From Pseudomonas gingeri (GTDB lineage Bacteria > Pseudomonadota > Gammaproteobacteria > Pseudomonadales > Pseudomonadaceae), in NCBI RefSeq assembly GCF_013386165.1, contig NZ_JACAOS010000003.1, positions 476,343 through 540,342 on the forward strand: a stretch of DNA of 64,000 nt. Direction: 5' to 3'. Under the pieces are notes generated by a model that did no database searches, was not told the origin of the DNA, and was given only the letters and a program-made list of their open reading frames with translations. Below are positions 8,703 to 17,023 of this stretch, piece by piece. Made by a program: the position numbers and the translations under genes. How positions within the stretch are numbered: the stretch's first letter is position 1; each line of letters opens with the position of its first letter.

Positions 8703-9109
8703 TGGAAGACCGGGTGGTGAACGTTCCGCCCTGGTATCGGAAGACTCGACTGCCGGATCGATCATCGCCCTGATGCCATCGATCCTGGCCGTATAACAGG
8801 TGAGTGCCAGGCGTGGGGCACTCACTCGTTCGGATCCCCGGTTGTGTTTTGTATGGTCGGTCGGCAATCCGAACAAATTTTTGACGACCAGCCCGTTTGT
8901 CACGACAATCCCGTCCATATGCGCAGCTCAATGCCTGCGCCAACCTAACGAAGTCGTTTTTTACCGTGAGTATGACCCCGCTGAAGACATTGTGTTTCTA
9001 GAAATTGAGTGGAGCAGATTGTTGTGATGGATGACGCAGGAGGAGGGGGCTGCAGGTCATCAGAGATGTCCCTCATCACCCTCCGTTAAGCCATAGTCGC
9101 TATAGCCGC
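8703..9109. other. Intergenic region without a convincing gene
   Basis: About 400 bases between atzF and a converging decayed gene. A 75-codon frame on the plus strand at 8800-9027 has no recognisable domain and no good ribosome site, so it is not called. The only clear structure is the hairpin at 8800-8825. Confidence 0.6.
8800..8825. terminator. Hairpin after atzF, possible terminator
   Basis: GTGAGTGCC (8800-8808) and GGCACTCAC (8817-8825) form a perfect 9-bp stem with an eight-base loop, about 100 bases after the atzF stop. No run of T follows, so intrinsic termination is uncertain. It could instead stabilise the 3' end or mark a Rho-dependent site. Confidence 0.4.
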
Positions 9110-9592
9110 TTACCTCGTCACGGCCCCGTGGCTCGAGACCTGCTTCCATTGGCCGTCTGTTTTGACGAAGGTGTCCGTGGCGATGATGGCGTGCGCACGG
9201 AGCTCACCCATGATCAGCATGTCGTAGGTGCCCTTGTAGGTGGCGATGGCCGTATTGCCGTAGACGCGGACCTTGAGTTCGGAAAGCTGCTCGCTGTTGG
9301 CCTTGAAGTGGGCGGGGTTGCCCATCAGCCCCACGATCTGGGCTTTGGTGTAGAAGGTTCCATCGCTGTCGCCCCGGGTCCAATCCTCTGCCAGGACCTT
9401 CTGATAAAAAGCCGCATCGCCGGCCAGGTCGGCTTTGACGGCATCATTTTCCAGCTGCGCGATGGTGCTGGCGACGCCAGCGGCAGTAGGGGTTTGCGCT
9501 TGGGCTTCACTCAGCCCTGCGAACAGGGCAATGGCAAGATAGAGACCTGGGCGCAGGGCGCGCCCAGGCCCGAACCTCCGTGGGCCAATAGC
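9110..9592 (-). pseudogene. Secreted SnoaL/DUF4440-like protein frame lacking a normal start codon
   Basis: The minus-strand frame that stops at 9110 is open back to a stop at 9593-9595. It encodes a signal-peptide-like stretch (LYLAIALFAGLSEAQAQ), then a small NTF2-fold-like domain with FYQKVLAEDWTRGDSDG and a C-terminal KTDGQWKQVSSHGAVTR. That is a plausible exported protein of about 150 residues. There is no ATG, GTG or TTG ahead of the signal sequence; only ATT or CTG codons are available, and the first GTG is deep inside at 9334. The 5' end overlaps the 3' end of the next gene in another frame. A deletion fusing the two genes, or rare-codon initiation, would explain this. Confidence 0.55.
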
Positions 9593-10050
9593 TCACTGCC
9601 GGCTACCGGCTTCCAGTGGGCCAGCGGGGTCAGGTAGTGCAGCTCAAAGCGACGCTCGACGAAGGCCCAACGCCCCTCGCGGCGCTCCAGTCGATCATGG
9701 TAGAGGCCGCTGATCTGCGTTGGTCCCATGTCGACATGGGTCACCAGGCAATCGACCGCGACTTTCGCCGTAGCTTTATCACCGTCCAGATCAATCAAGG
9801 TGTTGGCCATCCAATGGTGCATGTGGGGCATCTGCGACCAGTTGTGATGGGCGGATTCTACAATCGCCTCAATCCCTTCGAAGTTGCCGAATGCCTCGCC
9901 CAGGGCCAGTAGTGCACCCGGATGCCAGATGCTGCGCAGCAGCGCCTCATCATGGCTGTCGAAGGCATGGCCGTATTCGGCGACCAGGCGCTGGATCGCC
10001 AGCTCGCTCTCGAGGGTGTCCAGGCGTATTTCGAGGTCTTGTGTGCTCAT
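9511..10050 (-). CDS. SnoaL-like (NTF2-fold) protein
   Basis: A 179-residue protein of the SnoaL-like/nuclear transport factor 2 superfamily. The N-terminal helix QRLVAEYGHAFDSHDEALL, the conserved WHPGALL and the beta strands ISGLYHDRLERREGRWAFVERRF are typical of proteins that act as small hydrolases, isomerases or dehydratases on hydrophobic substrates. The last 20 or so residues (from about SELLAHGG) read through the signal-peptide region of the following gene in a different frame, so the C-terminus may be altered by a deletion. It starts 15 bases after the SDR stop and is probably the third gene of a four-gene operon. The substrate is unknown. Confidence 0.75.
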   Translation of the reverse strand: MSTQDLEIRLDTLESELAIQRLVAEYGHAFDSHDEALLRSIWHPGALLALGEAFGNFEGIEAIVESAHHNWSQMPHMHHWMANTLIDLDGDKATAKVAVDCLVTHVDMGPTQISGLYHDRLERREGRWAFVERRFELHYLTPLAHWKPVAGSELLAHGGSGLGAPCAQVSILPLPCSQG

Positions 10051-10065
10051 GGGTTTGCTTCCTCA

Positions 10066-10902
10066 TCAGGGTTGAAAGTCGGTGCTGATGCTCAATGCGC
10101 GCCAGCGCTTGGTTTCTTCGCTCACGGTGTGCAGCTTGTCCTTAACGACCTTGAGCGCGTCGGCTCCGGCGATAAAACGCAAGGGCGGCTGGTCGTCGTT
10201 GACCAGTTGCACCAGTGCCGCGCCCAGGCGATCGGGGTCTCCGCTCTGTTGATGGTTACGAGCCGCGAACACGGCTTGAGCGCGGTTGCGGTAGGCGTTG
10301 TAATCGTCAATCTGGCCGCTGCCGAGTTTCAGCGAGCGGCTGTCGAGAAAGTCGGTCCGAAAGGCCCCCGGCTCGACGATGGTCAGTTGAATACCGAATT
10401 CAGCGATTTCCAGGGCCAGGGACTCGGAAAAGCCTTCGATGGCGAACTTGCTCGCCGAATACATCGAGGCACCGGCGACACCTTTGAAACCGCCGTTGGA
10501 CGACATATTGATGACATGCCCCGCGCGTTGTCGGCGCAGGACCGGCAGCACGGCCCGGGTGACATTGAAGGTGCCGAGCACGTTGGTGGCGAACTGGCGT
10601 TCGATGGCTTCGGCTTCGACCTCTTCAAAGGGGCCGAATTGGCCATAACCCGCGTTGTTGACCAGAACATCGATGCGATCGAAGTGCGCCAGGGCCGCCG
10701 TGACGGCAGAATGCGCCTGGGCCTGCTGGCGGATATCCAGCGCTGCGATCAGCACCTGTGCGCCATAACCTGCATACGCGGCGTCCAGCCGTTCGAGGTC
10801 AAGGTCGGTCGCGACCACTCGATCACCGGCCGCCAAGGCCGCGCGGGCGACACCGGCACCGATGCCACTGGCGCAGCCGGTGATAAACCAGACTTTGCTC
10901 AT
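10066..10902 (-). CDS. SDR-family oxidoreductase
   Basis: A 278-residue classical short-chain dehydrogenase. The cofactor motif TGCASGIG is near residues 8-15, NNAGYG near 82-87, and the catalytic YSASK in MYSASKFAIEGFSESL near 150. The C-terminal extension of about 40 residues resembles the subgroup often annotated as oxidoreductase/retinol dehydrogenase-like. The ATG at 10902 overlaps the stop of the upstream epimerase gene by four bases (ATGA), so the two are coupled; I preferred it to a longer form starting at 10926. The substrate cannot be inferred. Confidence 0.85.
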   Translation of the reverse strand: MSKVWFITGCASGIGAGVARAALAAGDRVVATDLDLERLDAAYAGYGAQVLIAALDIRQQAQAHSAVTAALAHFDRIDVLVNNAGYGQFGPFEEVEAEAIERQFATNVLGTFNVTRAVLPVLRRQRAGHVINMSSNGGFKGVAGASMYSASKFAIEGFSESLALEIAEFGIQLTIVEPGAFRTDFLDSRSLKLGSGQIDDYNAYRNRAQAVFAARNHQQSGDPDRLGAALVQLVNDDQPPLRFIAGADALKVVKDKLHTVSEETKRWRALSISTDFQP

Positions 10903-11798
10903 CGTGGCATGTCCTCTTCGATCCATTTCAAGGCCGAGTCGAAGCGTGGCACCCAGCCTAATTCCTGGCGTGCCCGTTTGGCCCGGACCCGGCTGTTGGT
11001 GCCAAAGGTGTAGTGGGCGTGCAGGTGTCCCCAGCGTTTGGCCGCTTCTGCGACCGTCCAGAATTGCACCGGGCCCAGCCCCAGTCGAAGGGCAATCGAG
11101 CGGCCAATTTCGAGGAACGAGGCCTCGCTGTTTTCCGCGAAGTAGAAAGCCCCGCCCGGAGCCTTTTGCAGGGCCAGCAGGTACAGTTCGGCGATGTCGA
11201 GCACGTGGACGTTGGACCAGCGATTGACGCCGCTGCCGACGATGCGCACCACGCCGCTTTCACGGGCCTGCTGCACCAGCCAGGGGATTTGTACGCTTTC
11301 GGTGTGCACGCCGGTGCCGGTGCCATAGATATTGCTCGGGCAGATGACCACCGCCCGGATGTCTTTCCCGGCACTCGCCAGGACCTTCAACTCGATGTCA
11401 CGGCGTGGCTGTTTCGACTCGGCGACGACGAATGGCGTGTCTTCGTCGAAGATCTGCGGATTGACGACCACGCCTTGGGCGTCATCGCCAATGACACTCG
11501 AACCGCTGGTGTGCAGGAAGGGTTTGCCAGATCCTTGCAGGGCCTCGATGAAGGCTTCGACAGCCGGCAAGTGATCGCTGTCGGCGGTGTGGATGACGCC
11601 CTGTGAGGCCTGTGCTTCACGGGTAAGCAGGACGACATCATCCAGGCTGCCGACCACCGGATCGATACCCCGCGCCTTGACCTGGCGGGCTTTTTCCTCG
11701 TCGCGTACCAGACCACGGACGCTGTAGCCGGCCTCGATCAATCGCATCGCCACGGTACCACCGACGTAACCGTTTGCGCCGGTTAGAAATATGCTCAT
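10899..11798 (-). CDS. NAD-dependent epimerase/dehydratase (extended SDR)
   Basis: A 299-residue extended SDR. The N-terminal Rossmann motif TGANGYVGG lies at about residues 6-14. ICPSNIYGTG near 153-162 corresponds to the substrate-binding region of nucleoside-diphosphate-sugar epimerase-like proteins. The usual catalytic YxxxK is not obvious: the matching stretch reads VVAESKQPRRDIELKVL, so the enzyme may be an atypical reductase or NmrA-like protein. It is the first gene of an operon running into the SDR and SnoaL genes, and it is divergent from a LysR gene 221 bases away that probably controls it. Confidence 0.82.
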   Translation of the reverse strand: MSIFLTGANGYVGGTVAMRLIEAGYSVRGLVRDEEKARQVKARGIDPVVGSLDDVVLLTREAQASQGVIHTADSDHLPAVEAFIEALQGSGKPFLHTSGSSVIGDDAQGVVVNPQIFDEDTPFVVAESKQPRRDIELKVLASAGKDIRAVVICPSNIYGTGTGVHTESVQIPWLVQQARESGVVRIVGSGVNRWSNVHVLDIAELYLLALQKAPGGAFYFAENSEASFLEIGRSIALRLGLGPVQFWTVAEAAKRWGHLHAHYTFGTNSRVRAKRARQELGWVPRFDSALKWIEEDMPR

Positions 11799-12019
11799 TG
11801 CTGCCTCTTCGTCTGATGATGGGTTGCTGAGCGGCTTTGCGCTCGGACAGGACCAATCTATCGATCATCCAGGCGGCTATTAAGTAGGGTAGGGGTTACC
11901 TTATAAGTGACAGGTGAGTCATCAATTCTGCGGGGGCGCTGAGCTTGTCCCAGCCAGACGCCAGTGGCATGCTGATGAAACGTTCGGCAAGGACTCACTT
12001 GTCATCAGCGAGGAACTTC

Positions 12020-12910
12020 ATGGAAAGCTTGAGCGCCATCGGTGTGTTTGTGCAGACGGCGCAAGCGGGCAGCTTCGTCGCCTCGGGTAGGTCCCTGGGA
12101 ATCTCGGCTTCGGCGGTGAGTAAGAGCATCTCGCGGCTGGAGGCGAAACTGGCGGTCAGGTTGTTTCATCGCAGCACCCGCAACATCACCTTGACCGCTG
12201 AAGGCGCAAGATTCCTTGAGCGTTGCCGTCGGGTGATGGCTGAATTGGAAGCGGCGGGGGAGGAATTGCAACAGACGTCCGCGACGCCCAGCGGCAGCTT
12301 GCGGGTCAGCCTGCCGATGATTGGCAAACACTTCCTGCCTGTTTTTGCCGAGTTTCAGCGACGTTATCCGGAAATCCAGCTTGATCTGGATTTCACCGAT
12401 CGGCTGGTTGATGTGATCACTGAGGGGCTCGACGCTGTTGTGCGTAGCGGTACACCCAAGGACTCCAGCCTTTCAGCGCGTTGTCTGGGCAGTTACCGCA
12501 TGATTGCGGTCGGTGCCCCGGCGTATTTTTCGATTCATGGCACGCCCATTCGTCCAGTTGATCTGCTCAATCACACCTGCATTCATTTCCGTTTTCCGCA
12601 AACGGGCAAGCTGCAGACGTGGGCCATCCGTGAGAGTCCGACGGATGCCGAAATCAGCTTGCCGCGCTCGATCATCTGCAACTCGGTCGAAGGGCGGATA
12701 TGTTTTGCCCTGCAAGGGCTGGGCATTACCTATGCCGCGGATTTCATGGTGCGCGAGGCGCTGAAGGCCGGTGAGCTGGCGACGGTTTTAGAGCAATACA
12801 GCAATGAAACCAGCACCTTCAACCTGCTCTGGCCGTCTGGCAAACAGGTGACCCCCAAGTTGCGTGCGCTGATCGATTTTCTCAGCGCACACGTGCCTTT
12901 TCTGGCCTGA
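12020..12910 (+). CDS. LysR-family transcriptional regulator
   Basis: A 296-residue LysR regulator. The winged helix-turn-helix is at about residues 1-60 (FVQTAQAGSFVASGRSLGIS, then KSISRLEAKLAVRLFHRSTR). A substrate-binding domain of the CrgA/DmlR-like subgroup follows. The ATG at 12020 gives the usual N-terminus MESLSAIGVF; an upstream in-frame start at 11945 would add 25 untypical residues. It is divergent from the epimerase-SDR-SnoaL operon and likely activates it through the intergenic region 11799-12019. Confidence 0.9.
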   Translation: MESLSAIGVFVQTAQAGSFVASGRSLGISASAVSKSISRLEAKLAVRLFHRSTRNITLTAEGARFLERCRRVMAELEAAGEELQQTSATPSGSLRVSLPMIGKHFLPVFAEFQRRYPEIQLDLDFTDRLVDVITEGLDAVVRSGTPKDSSLSARCLGSYRMIAVGAPAYFSIHGTPIRPVDLLNHTCIHFRFPQTGKLQTWAIRESPTDAEISLPRSIICNSVEGRICFALQGLGITYAADFMVREALKAGELATVLEQYSNETSTFNLLWPSGKQVTPKLRALIDFLSAHVPFLA

Positions 12911-12940
12911 AGGGGCCGCCAGATGGACGAGATACAACGT

Positions 12941-13063
12941 CTACGCCAAGGTGCCTCCGGGCTGCTCCTGGTTCAATTTGCGTTGCAGGTCGCGTTGGAA
13001 CGGGTCTTTACCGAGAAACTGACCCTTGAGCGGCTGGCCAATAGCATAAGCCAGCACGTTTGA
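12941..13063 (-). pseudogene. Orphan C-terminal coding fragment, unidentified
   Basis: Between the LysR gene and the damaged monooxygenase, the minus strand has a 40-residue frame bounded by stops. It contains LAYAIGQPLKGQFLGKDPF and then QRDLQRKLNQEQPGG. Residue composition is protein-like, with the look of a conserved enzyme's C-terminus, but no family is recognised. The complementary plus-strand frame (12923-13063, 46 codons, MDEIQRLRQG) is also open. One of the two may be a gene remnant. Confidence is low. Confidence 0.25.
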
Positions 13064-13126
13064 TTATTGGACAGGCAAACTCCGTCCGGTCGATGCTCGG
13101 GAATCTTCTCGACGATGGAGTTCCCC

Positions 13127-13887
13127 ATGAGTGCACGACGCCAACTCAAACTTGGCGCCTTCATGCGTCCGGTCAGCATCCACACCGGCGCTTGGCGTTA
13201 CCCTGGCGCGTTTCCCGATGCCAACTTCAACTTCGCCCATCTCAAGCGTTTTGCCCAGACCCTGGAGCGCGCCCGGTTCGATGCGTTTTTCATGGCCGAT
13301 CACCTGGCCTTGCTCAATATGCCCATCGAAGCCTTGAAGCGCAGCCATACCGCCACCTCGTTCGAACCCTTCACGTTGTTGTCCGCCCTCAGCCAGGCCA
13401 CTGAACATATCGGCCTGGTGGCGACGGCCTCGACCACCTACGACGAGCCGTTTCATATCGCCCGCCGGTTCGCCTCCCTGGATCACTTGAGCAACGGCCG
13501 CGCCGGCTGGAATATCGTCACCACCGCCAACCCCGACGCGGCCCGGAACTTTGGCCTGAAACAGGCCTATTCCCACGATGAGCGTTATGCCCGGGCGCGG
13601 GAGTTCTACAATTGGCCCAGCGCCTCGGCGGTTATGCCGGTCTGTCATTCGTCGGGACGGCCCGCAGTATTGCCGATGAGATGGAGCAATGGCTGGAGAC
13701 CGAGGGCAGTGATGGGTTCAACATCATGTTCCCGTGGTTGCCGGGCGGGCTGGACGATTTCGTTGCCAAGGTGGTTCCCGAGTTGCAGGACCGTGGCATT
13801 TTCCGACGGGAATATGAGGGGGTAACCTTGCGCGAAAACCTCGGATTGCCGCGGCCGGAGAATCGCTTTTTTGCCCCGGCGTCATGA
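13127..13887 (+). pseudogene. FMN-dependent LLM monooxygenase (NtaA/SnaA/DszA type), internally deleted
   Basis: The N-terminal part reads MSARRQLKLGAFMRPVSIHT and continues through FARFDAFFMADHLALL and GRAGWNIVTTANPDAARNFG to YARAREFYN at about 13609, all typical of the family. The C-terminal part then appears in another frame, from about 13612: GGYAGLSFVGTARSIADEMEQWLE and SDGFNIMFPWLPGG, to the end ENRFFAPAS. A full enzyme has about 440 residues; here roughly 190-200 central residues are missing and the frame is shifted. It must be non-functional as a full monooxygenase. The two remaining parts are well preserved, so the deletion looks recent. Confidence 0.88.
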
Positions 13888-14001
13888 TCAGCCTGTGGCG
13901 GATTGAAGGCGCAGGTTGATTTCGTCATACCCGTGACTGAGTGATTGAGGGCAGCGGCCAGGGTTGCTGATAGGATGCCGCCATGACAACGGAGAATTGT
14001 G

Positions 14002-15012
14002 ATGCCCTATGAGTTGGATAACCGCCTGGTGATTGGCGTGGCGTCGAGTGCTGTTTTTGATCTCAGTGCTTCGGATGCGGTGTTCAAGCGCCAGGGTGAG
14101 GAGGAGTATCGAAGATTTCAGGAGCAGAAGCTGGACGAGCCGCTGCCCAAGGGGATTGCCTATCCTTTTATCAAGCGTTTGCTGTCCCTGAATGATTTGA
14201 GTGCCGATCCGGAGGATCCCTTGGTGGAAGTGGTCCTGTTGTCCAAGAATGACCCGGACACGGGGCTGCGGGTGATGCGAACCATCGATCACTATGGGCT
14301 GGGGATGACCCGGGCGATCTTCATGCAGGGCAAGTCTCCTTATGAATACATCCCGGCGTTGAACATTGCGTTGTTTCTCTCCGCTGACAAGGCCGACGTG
14401 GAGGCGGCCATCGAGGCCGGGTATCCGGCAGGGCAGGTCATGGATTCAAAGTCCGATGATGACGAGAAAGACGATACCCTCAGGATCGCCTTCGACTTCG
14501 ATGGTGTCCTGGCGGGGGATGAGTCCGAATCGGTGATGCAGGCGTCTGGACTGGAGAGCTTTCACGCCCATGAAGTGAAAAATGTGGCGCAGCCCCACAA
14601 CCCGGGTCCGCTCAAGGAGTTCTTTGTTCGTATCGCCAAGATTCAGTCCGAGGAAGAGAAATACAAGGCGCTGAACGCGGGCTACAAGAACCGCCTGAGG
14701 GTTTCCATTGTGACCGCCCGCAGTGCGCCATCCCATGAACGGGCGCTGAATACGCTGAAGAGTTGGGGCGTCATGGCCAATGACGCCTTTTTCCTCGGAG
14801 GCATCGAGAAGGGCAGAGTGCTCGCGGTATTGAAACCGCACATCTTCTTCGATGACCAGTCGGGCCACTTGAAGGCGGCCAGCGCGGTGGTGCCTTCCGT
14901 GCATATCCCGTTCGGTGTCACCAACCAGCCGAAGTTGCCGGTCACGGCCAATCTCGTTGAAGCGACTGAGCTGGAAACTGACTTGAAGGTTGCGGATACC
15001 GGTGAACATTGA
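14002..15012 (+). CDS. 5'-nucleotidase family protein (pfam06189-type, cytosolic)
   Basis: A 336-residue protein similar to the bacterial relatives of cytosolic 5'-nucleotidase I. Visible features are RLVIGVASSAVFDL at the N-terminus, TGLRVMRTIDHYGL near 93-106, the acidic core IAFDFDGVLAGDESE near 160-174 and VSIVTARSAPSHERAL near 232-247. The last two match the HAD-like DxD and Thr/Ser motifs. The expected reaction is dephosphorylation of nucleoside monophosphates. The ATG at 14002 has GGAG eight bases upstream; a GTG directly before it is the alternative. Its end overlaps the following LysR gene by 11 bases. Confidence 0.8.
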   Translation: MPYELDNRLVIGVASSAVFDLSASDAVFKRQGEEEYRRFQEQKLDEPLPKGIAYPFIKRLLSLNDLSADPEDPLVEVVLLSKNDPDTGLRVMRTIDHYGLGMTRAIFMQGKSPYEYIPALNIALFLSADKADVEAAIEAGYPAGQVMDSKSDDDEKDDTLRIAFDFDGVLAGDESESVMQASGLESFHAHEVKNVAQPHNPGPLKEFFVRIAKIQSEEEKYKALNAGYKNRLRVSIVTARSAPSHERALNTLKSWGVMANDAFFLGGIEKGRVLAVLKPHIFFDDQSGHLKAASAVVPSVHIPFGVTNQPKLPVTANLVEATELETDLKVADTGEH

Positions 15013-15931
15013 TACCCGAATCAAATTCCGTCATTTGGTGTGTTTTCTCGAGGTGGCACGACAAGGCAGCCTGGCGCGCGCCTCGGACAAGTTGGCAATC
15101 AGCCAGCCGGCACTTTCCAAGACCCTCAAGGAACTGGAAACCCTGCTGGCTACCCGTCTGTTTGTGCGCAGCAAAACCGGGGCCGCCCTGACTGAGGCCG
15201 GGGTGGCCTTTTTGCGTTATGCCGGGCCCAGCGTCCAGTCGCTGCGCGAAGGCGTCAACAGCCTGCGCTCTGGCGAGCACGAGCCCATCACGGCGCGGCT
15301 GGGCGTCCTGTCCACGGTGGAAAGCCTGCTGGTGCCCGAAGTGGTCTGTCGCCTGCACGCCCGCCATCCCGCACTGGTGGTGAGTGTCGTGACGGGGCCG
15401 AGCGCTTATCTGCTGTCGCGTTTGCGGGTGGGTGAGCTGGATCTGGTGGTCGGGCGCATGACTGACAGCCCACAGATTCTTGGCCTGACCTTCGAACATC
15501 TGTACAGCGAGTCCATGACCCTGGTGGTGCGCCGCGATCACCCGTTGCTGGCGGAGAGTCAGGTGGACAAGAACCTGGAAGCCTATCCGTTGGTACTGCC
15601 GCTGTCGGGAACCACCATTCGCAAGTTTGCCGACAGCCTGTTCGTGCAACACGGCATCACCCCCTCGCGCCAGCGACTGGAAACCTTGTCCTTGACCCTG
15701 AGCCGACGCTACGTGCAGTGCAGCGATGCCATTTGGGTCGCGCCATTCGATGCGGTCAGGCAGGACCTGGGCGGCGGCGAGTTGGTGGAACTGGAGCTGG
15801 GAATCCGCGAGCCGGGCGGCTCGGTGGGGCTGTGCAGCAACCCTTCACTGCCCATCTCCCTGGCGGCGCAGTGGTGCGTCGATGTCTTGCGTGAAGTGGG
15901 CGTGGAATATCGCGAAGGGCAGTATCCGTAA
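15002..15931 (+). CDS. pcaQ: LysR-family regulator, PcaQ-like
   Basis: A 309-residue LysR protein whose N-terminus NIDTRIKFRHLVCFLEVARQ and helix-turn-helix SQPALSKTLKELETLL follow closely the pattern of PcaQ, the activator of protocatechuate catabolism genes. No pca genes lie nearby, so the name is by resemblance only. The GTG at 15002 is chosen because it gives the canonical N-terminus; it overlaps the 5'-nucleotidase end by 11 bases. The gene converges with a transporter gene three bases away. Confidence 0.72.
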   Translation: MNIDTRIKFRHLVCFLEVARQGSLARASDKLAISQPALSKTLKELETLLATRLFVRSKTGAALTEAGVAFLRYAGPSVQSLREGVNSLRSGEHEPITARLGVLSTVESLLVPEVVCRLHARHPALVVSVVTGPSAYLLSRLRVGELDLVVGRMTDSPQILGLTFEHLYSESMTLVVRRDHPLLAESQVDKNLEAYPLVLPLSGTTIRKFADSLFVQHGITPSRQRLETLSLTLSRRYVQCSDAIWVAPFDAVRQDLGGGELVELELGIREPGGSVGLCSNPSLPISLAAQWCVDVLREVGVEYREGQYP

Positions 15932-15934
15932 TAG

Positions 15935-16945
15935 TTAAGGATCGACCTGACCCATCAGTTCAGCCACCGACTCCTGGCGTTTTGCATAACGCTGTGCCAG
16001 TACCGCGCAGACCATCAGCTGAATCTGGTGGAACAGCATCAGCGGCAGAATCAGCACGCCGATGGTGCTGCCGGCGAACAACACCTGGGCCATGGGCACG
16101 CCGGTTGCCAGGCTTTTCTTAGAGCCGCAGAAGAGGATGGTGATGCGGTCTTCCTGGTCGAAGCCAAAGGCTTTGCCCAGCACGGTGGCCGCCAGCAATA
16201 CCAGTGCGAGTATCACGCCGCAGACCACCACCAGGCCGCCCAGGTCCCAGAGCGGGATCTGATGCCAGAGACCTTCGTTCACCGCTTCGCTGAAGGCGCT
16301 GTAGACCACCAGCAGAATCGAGCCCTGGTCAACGAACTTCAGCCAGGCCTTGTTGCGGCCCACCCAGGCGCCGATCCAGCGCCGGGCGATCTGCCCGACA
16401 ATGAACGGCAGCAACAGTTGCACGCTGATCTTCAGGATTGCATCGAGGGTCGAGCCGCCGCTGCCGTGAACATCCAGCAGCAAGGTCACCAGCAAGGGTG
16501 TGAGGAAGATGCCGAACAGGCTGGATGCCGCCGCGCTGCAAATAGCCGCCGGCACATTGCCCCGGGCCAGGGAGGTGAAGGCGATCGCCGATTGCACCGT
16601 GGCCGGCAGGGCGCAGAGGTAGAGCATGCCCATATACAGCTTGTCGCCGATCAGCGGCGAGAGCAGCGGCTTGAGCGCGACACCCAGCAGCGGGAACAGC
16701 ACGAAGGTCAGGCCGAACACCAGCAGGTGCAGGCGCCAGTGACCGGCGCCGGCGATGATCGACTCGCGCGACAGCTTGGCGCCGTGGAGGAAGAACAGCA
16801 GGGCAATGGCGATATTGGTCAGCCAGCTGAAACCGACGGCGACTTGACCGCTGGCGGGCAGGAAGCTGGCGAGAATCACCACGCTGACCAGCGTCAGAGT
16901 GAAGTTGTCGGGCAAGAAACGAGGGCGGGTCATCAGGCACGTCAT
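15935..16945 (-). CDS. Bile acid:sodium symporter family (SBF-like) transporter
   Basis: A 336-residue integral membrane protein with about ten hydrophobic segments. The family marks are IALLFFLHGAKLSRE near 46-60, LCALPATVQSAIAFTSLARGN near 111-131 and FCGSKKSLATGVPMAQVLF near 273-290. These match the SBF-like (PF13593) group, which exports or imports organic anions with sodium. The substrate is unknown. An alternative ATG lies 12 bases further in (MTRPRFLP). It stands alone, convergent with the PcaQ-like gene. Confidence 0.87.
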   Translation of the reverse strand: MTCLMTRPRFLPDNFTLTLVSVVILASFLPASGQVAVGFSWLTNIAIALLFFLHGAKLSRESIIAGAGHWRLHLLVFGLTFVLFPLLGVALKPLLSPLIGDKLYMGMLYLCALPATVQSAIAFTSLARGNVPAAICSAAASSLFGIFLTPLLVTLLLDVHGSGGSTLDAILKISVQLLLPFIVGQIARRWIGAWVGRNKAWLKFVDQGSILLVVYSAFSEAVNEGLWHQIPLWDLGGLVVVCGVILALVLLAATVLGKAFGFDQEDRITILFCGSKKSLATGVPMAQVLFAGSTIGVLILPLMLFHQIQLMVCAVLAQRYAKRQESVAELMGQVDP

Positions 16946-17023
16946 CCAGAAGCAAAAAACAGTAGGTGGACTTTAGCCTGTCTACCGATTGCCGACTAAC
17001 GCCAATAAGTCCATGAATGTCGC

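Noticed and set aside
8800..9027. 75-codon plus-strand frame after atzF
   Set aside because: No ribosome site, no domain, and composition like noncoding sequence. Its start lies in a hairpin.
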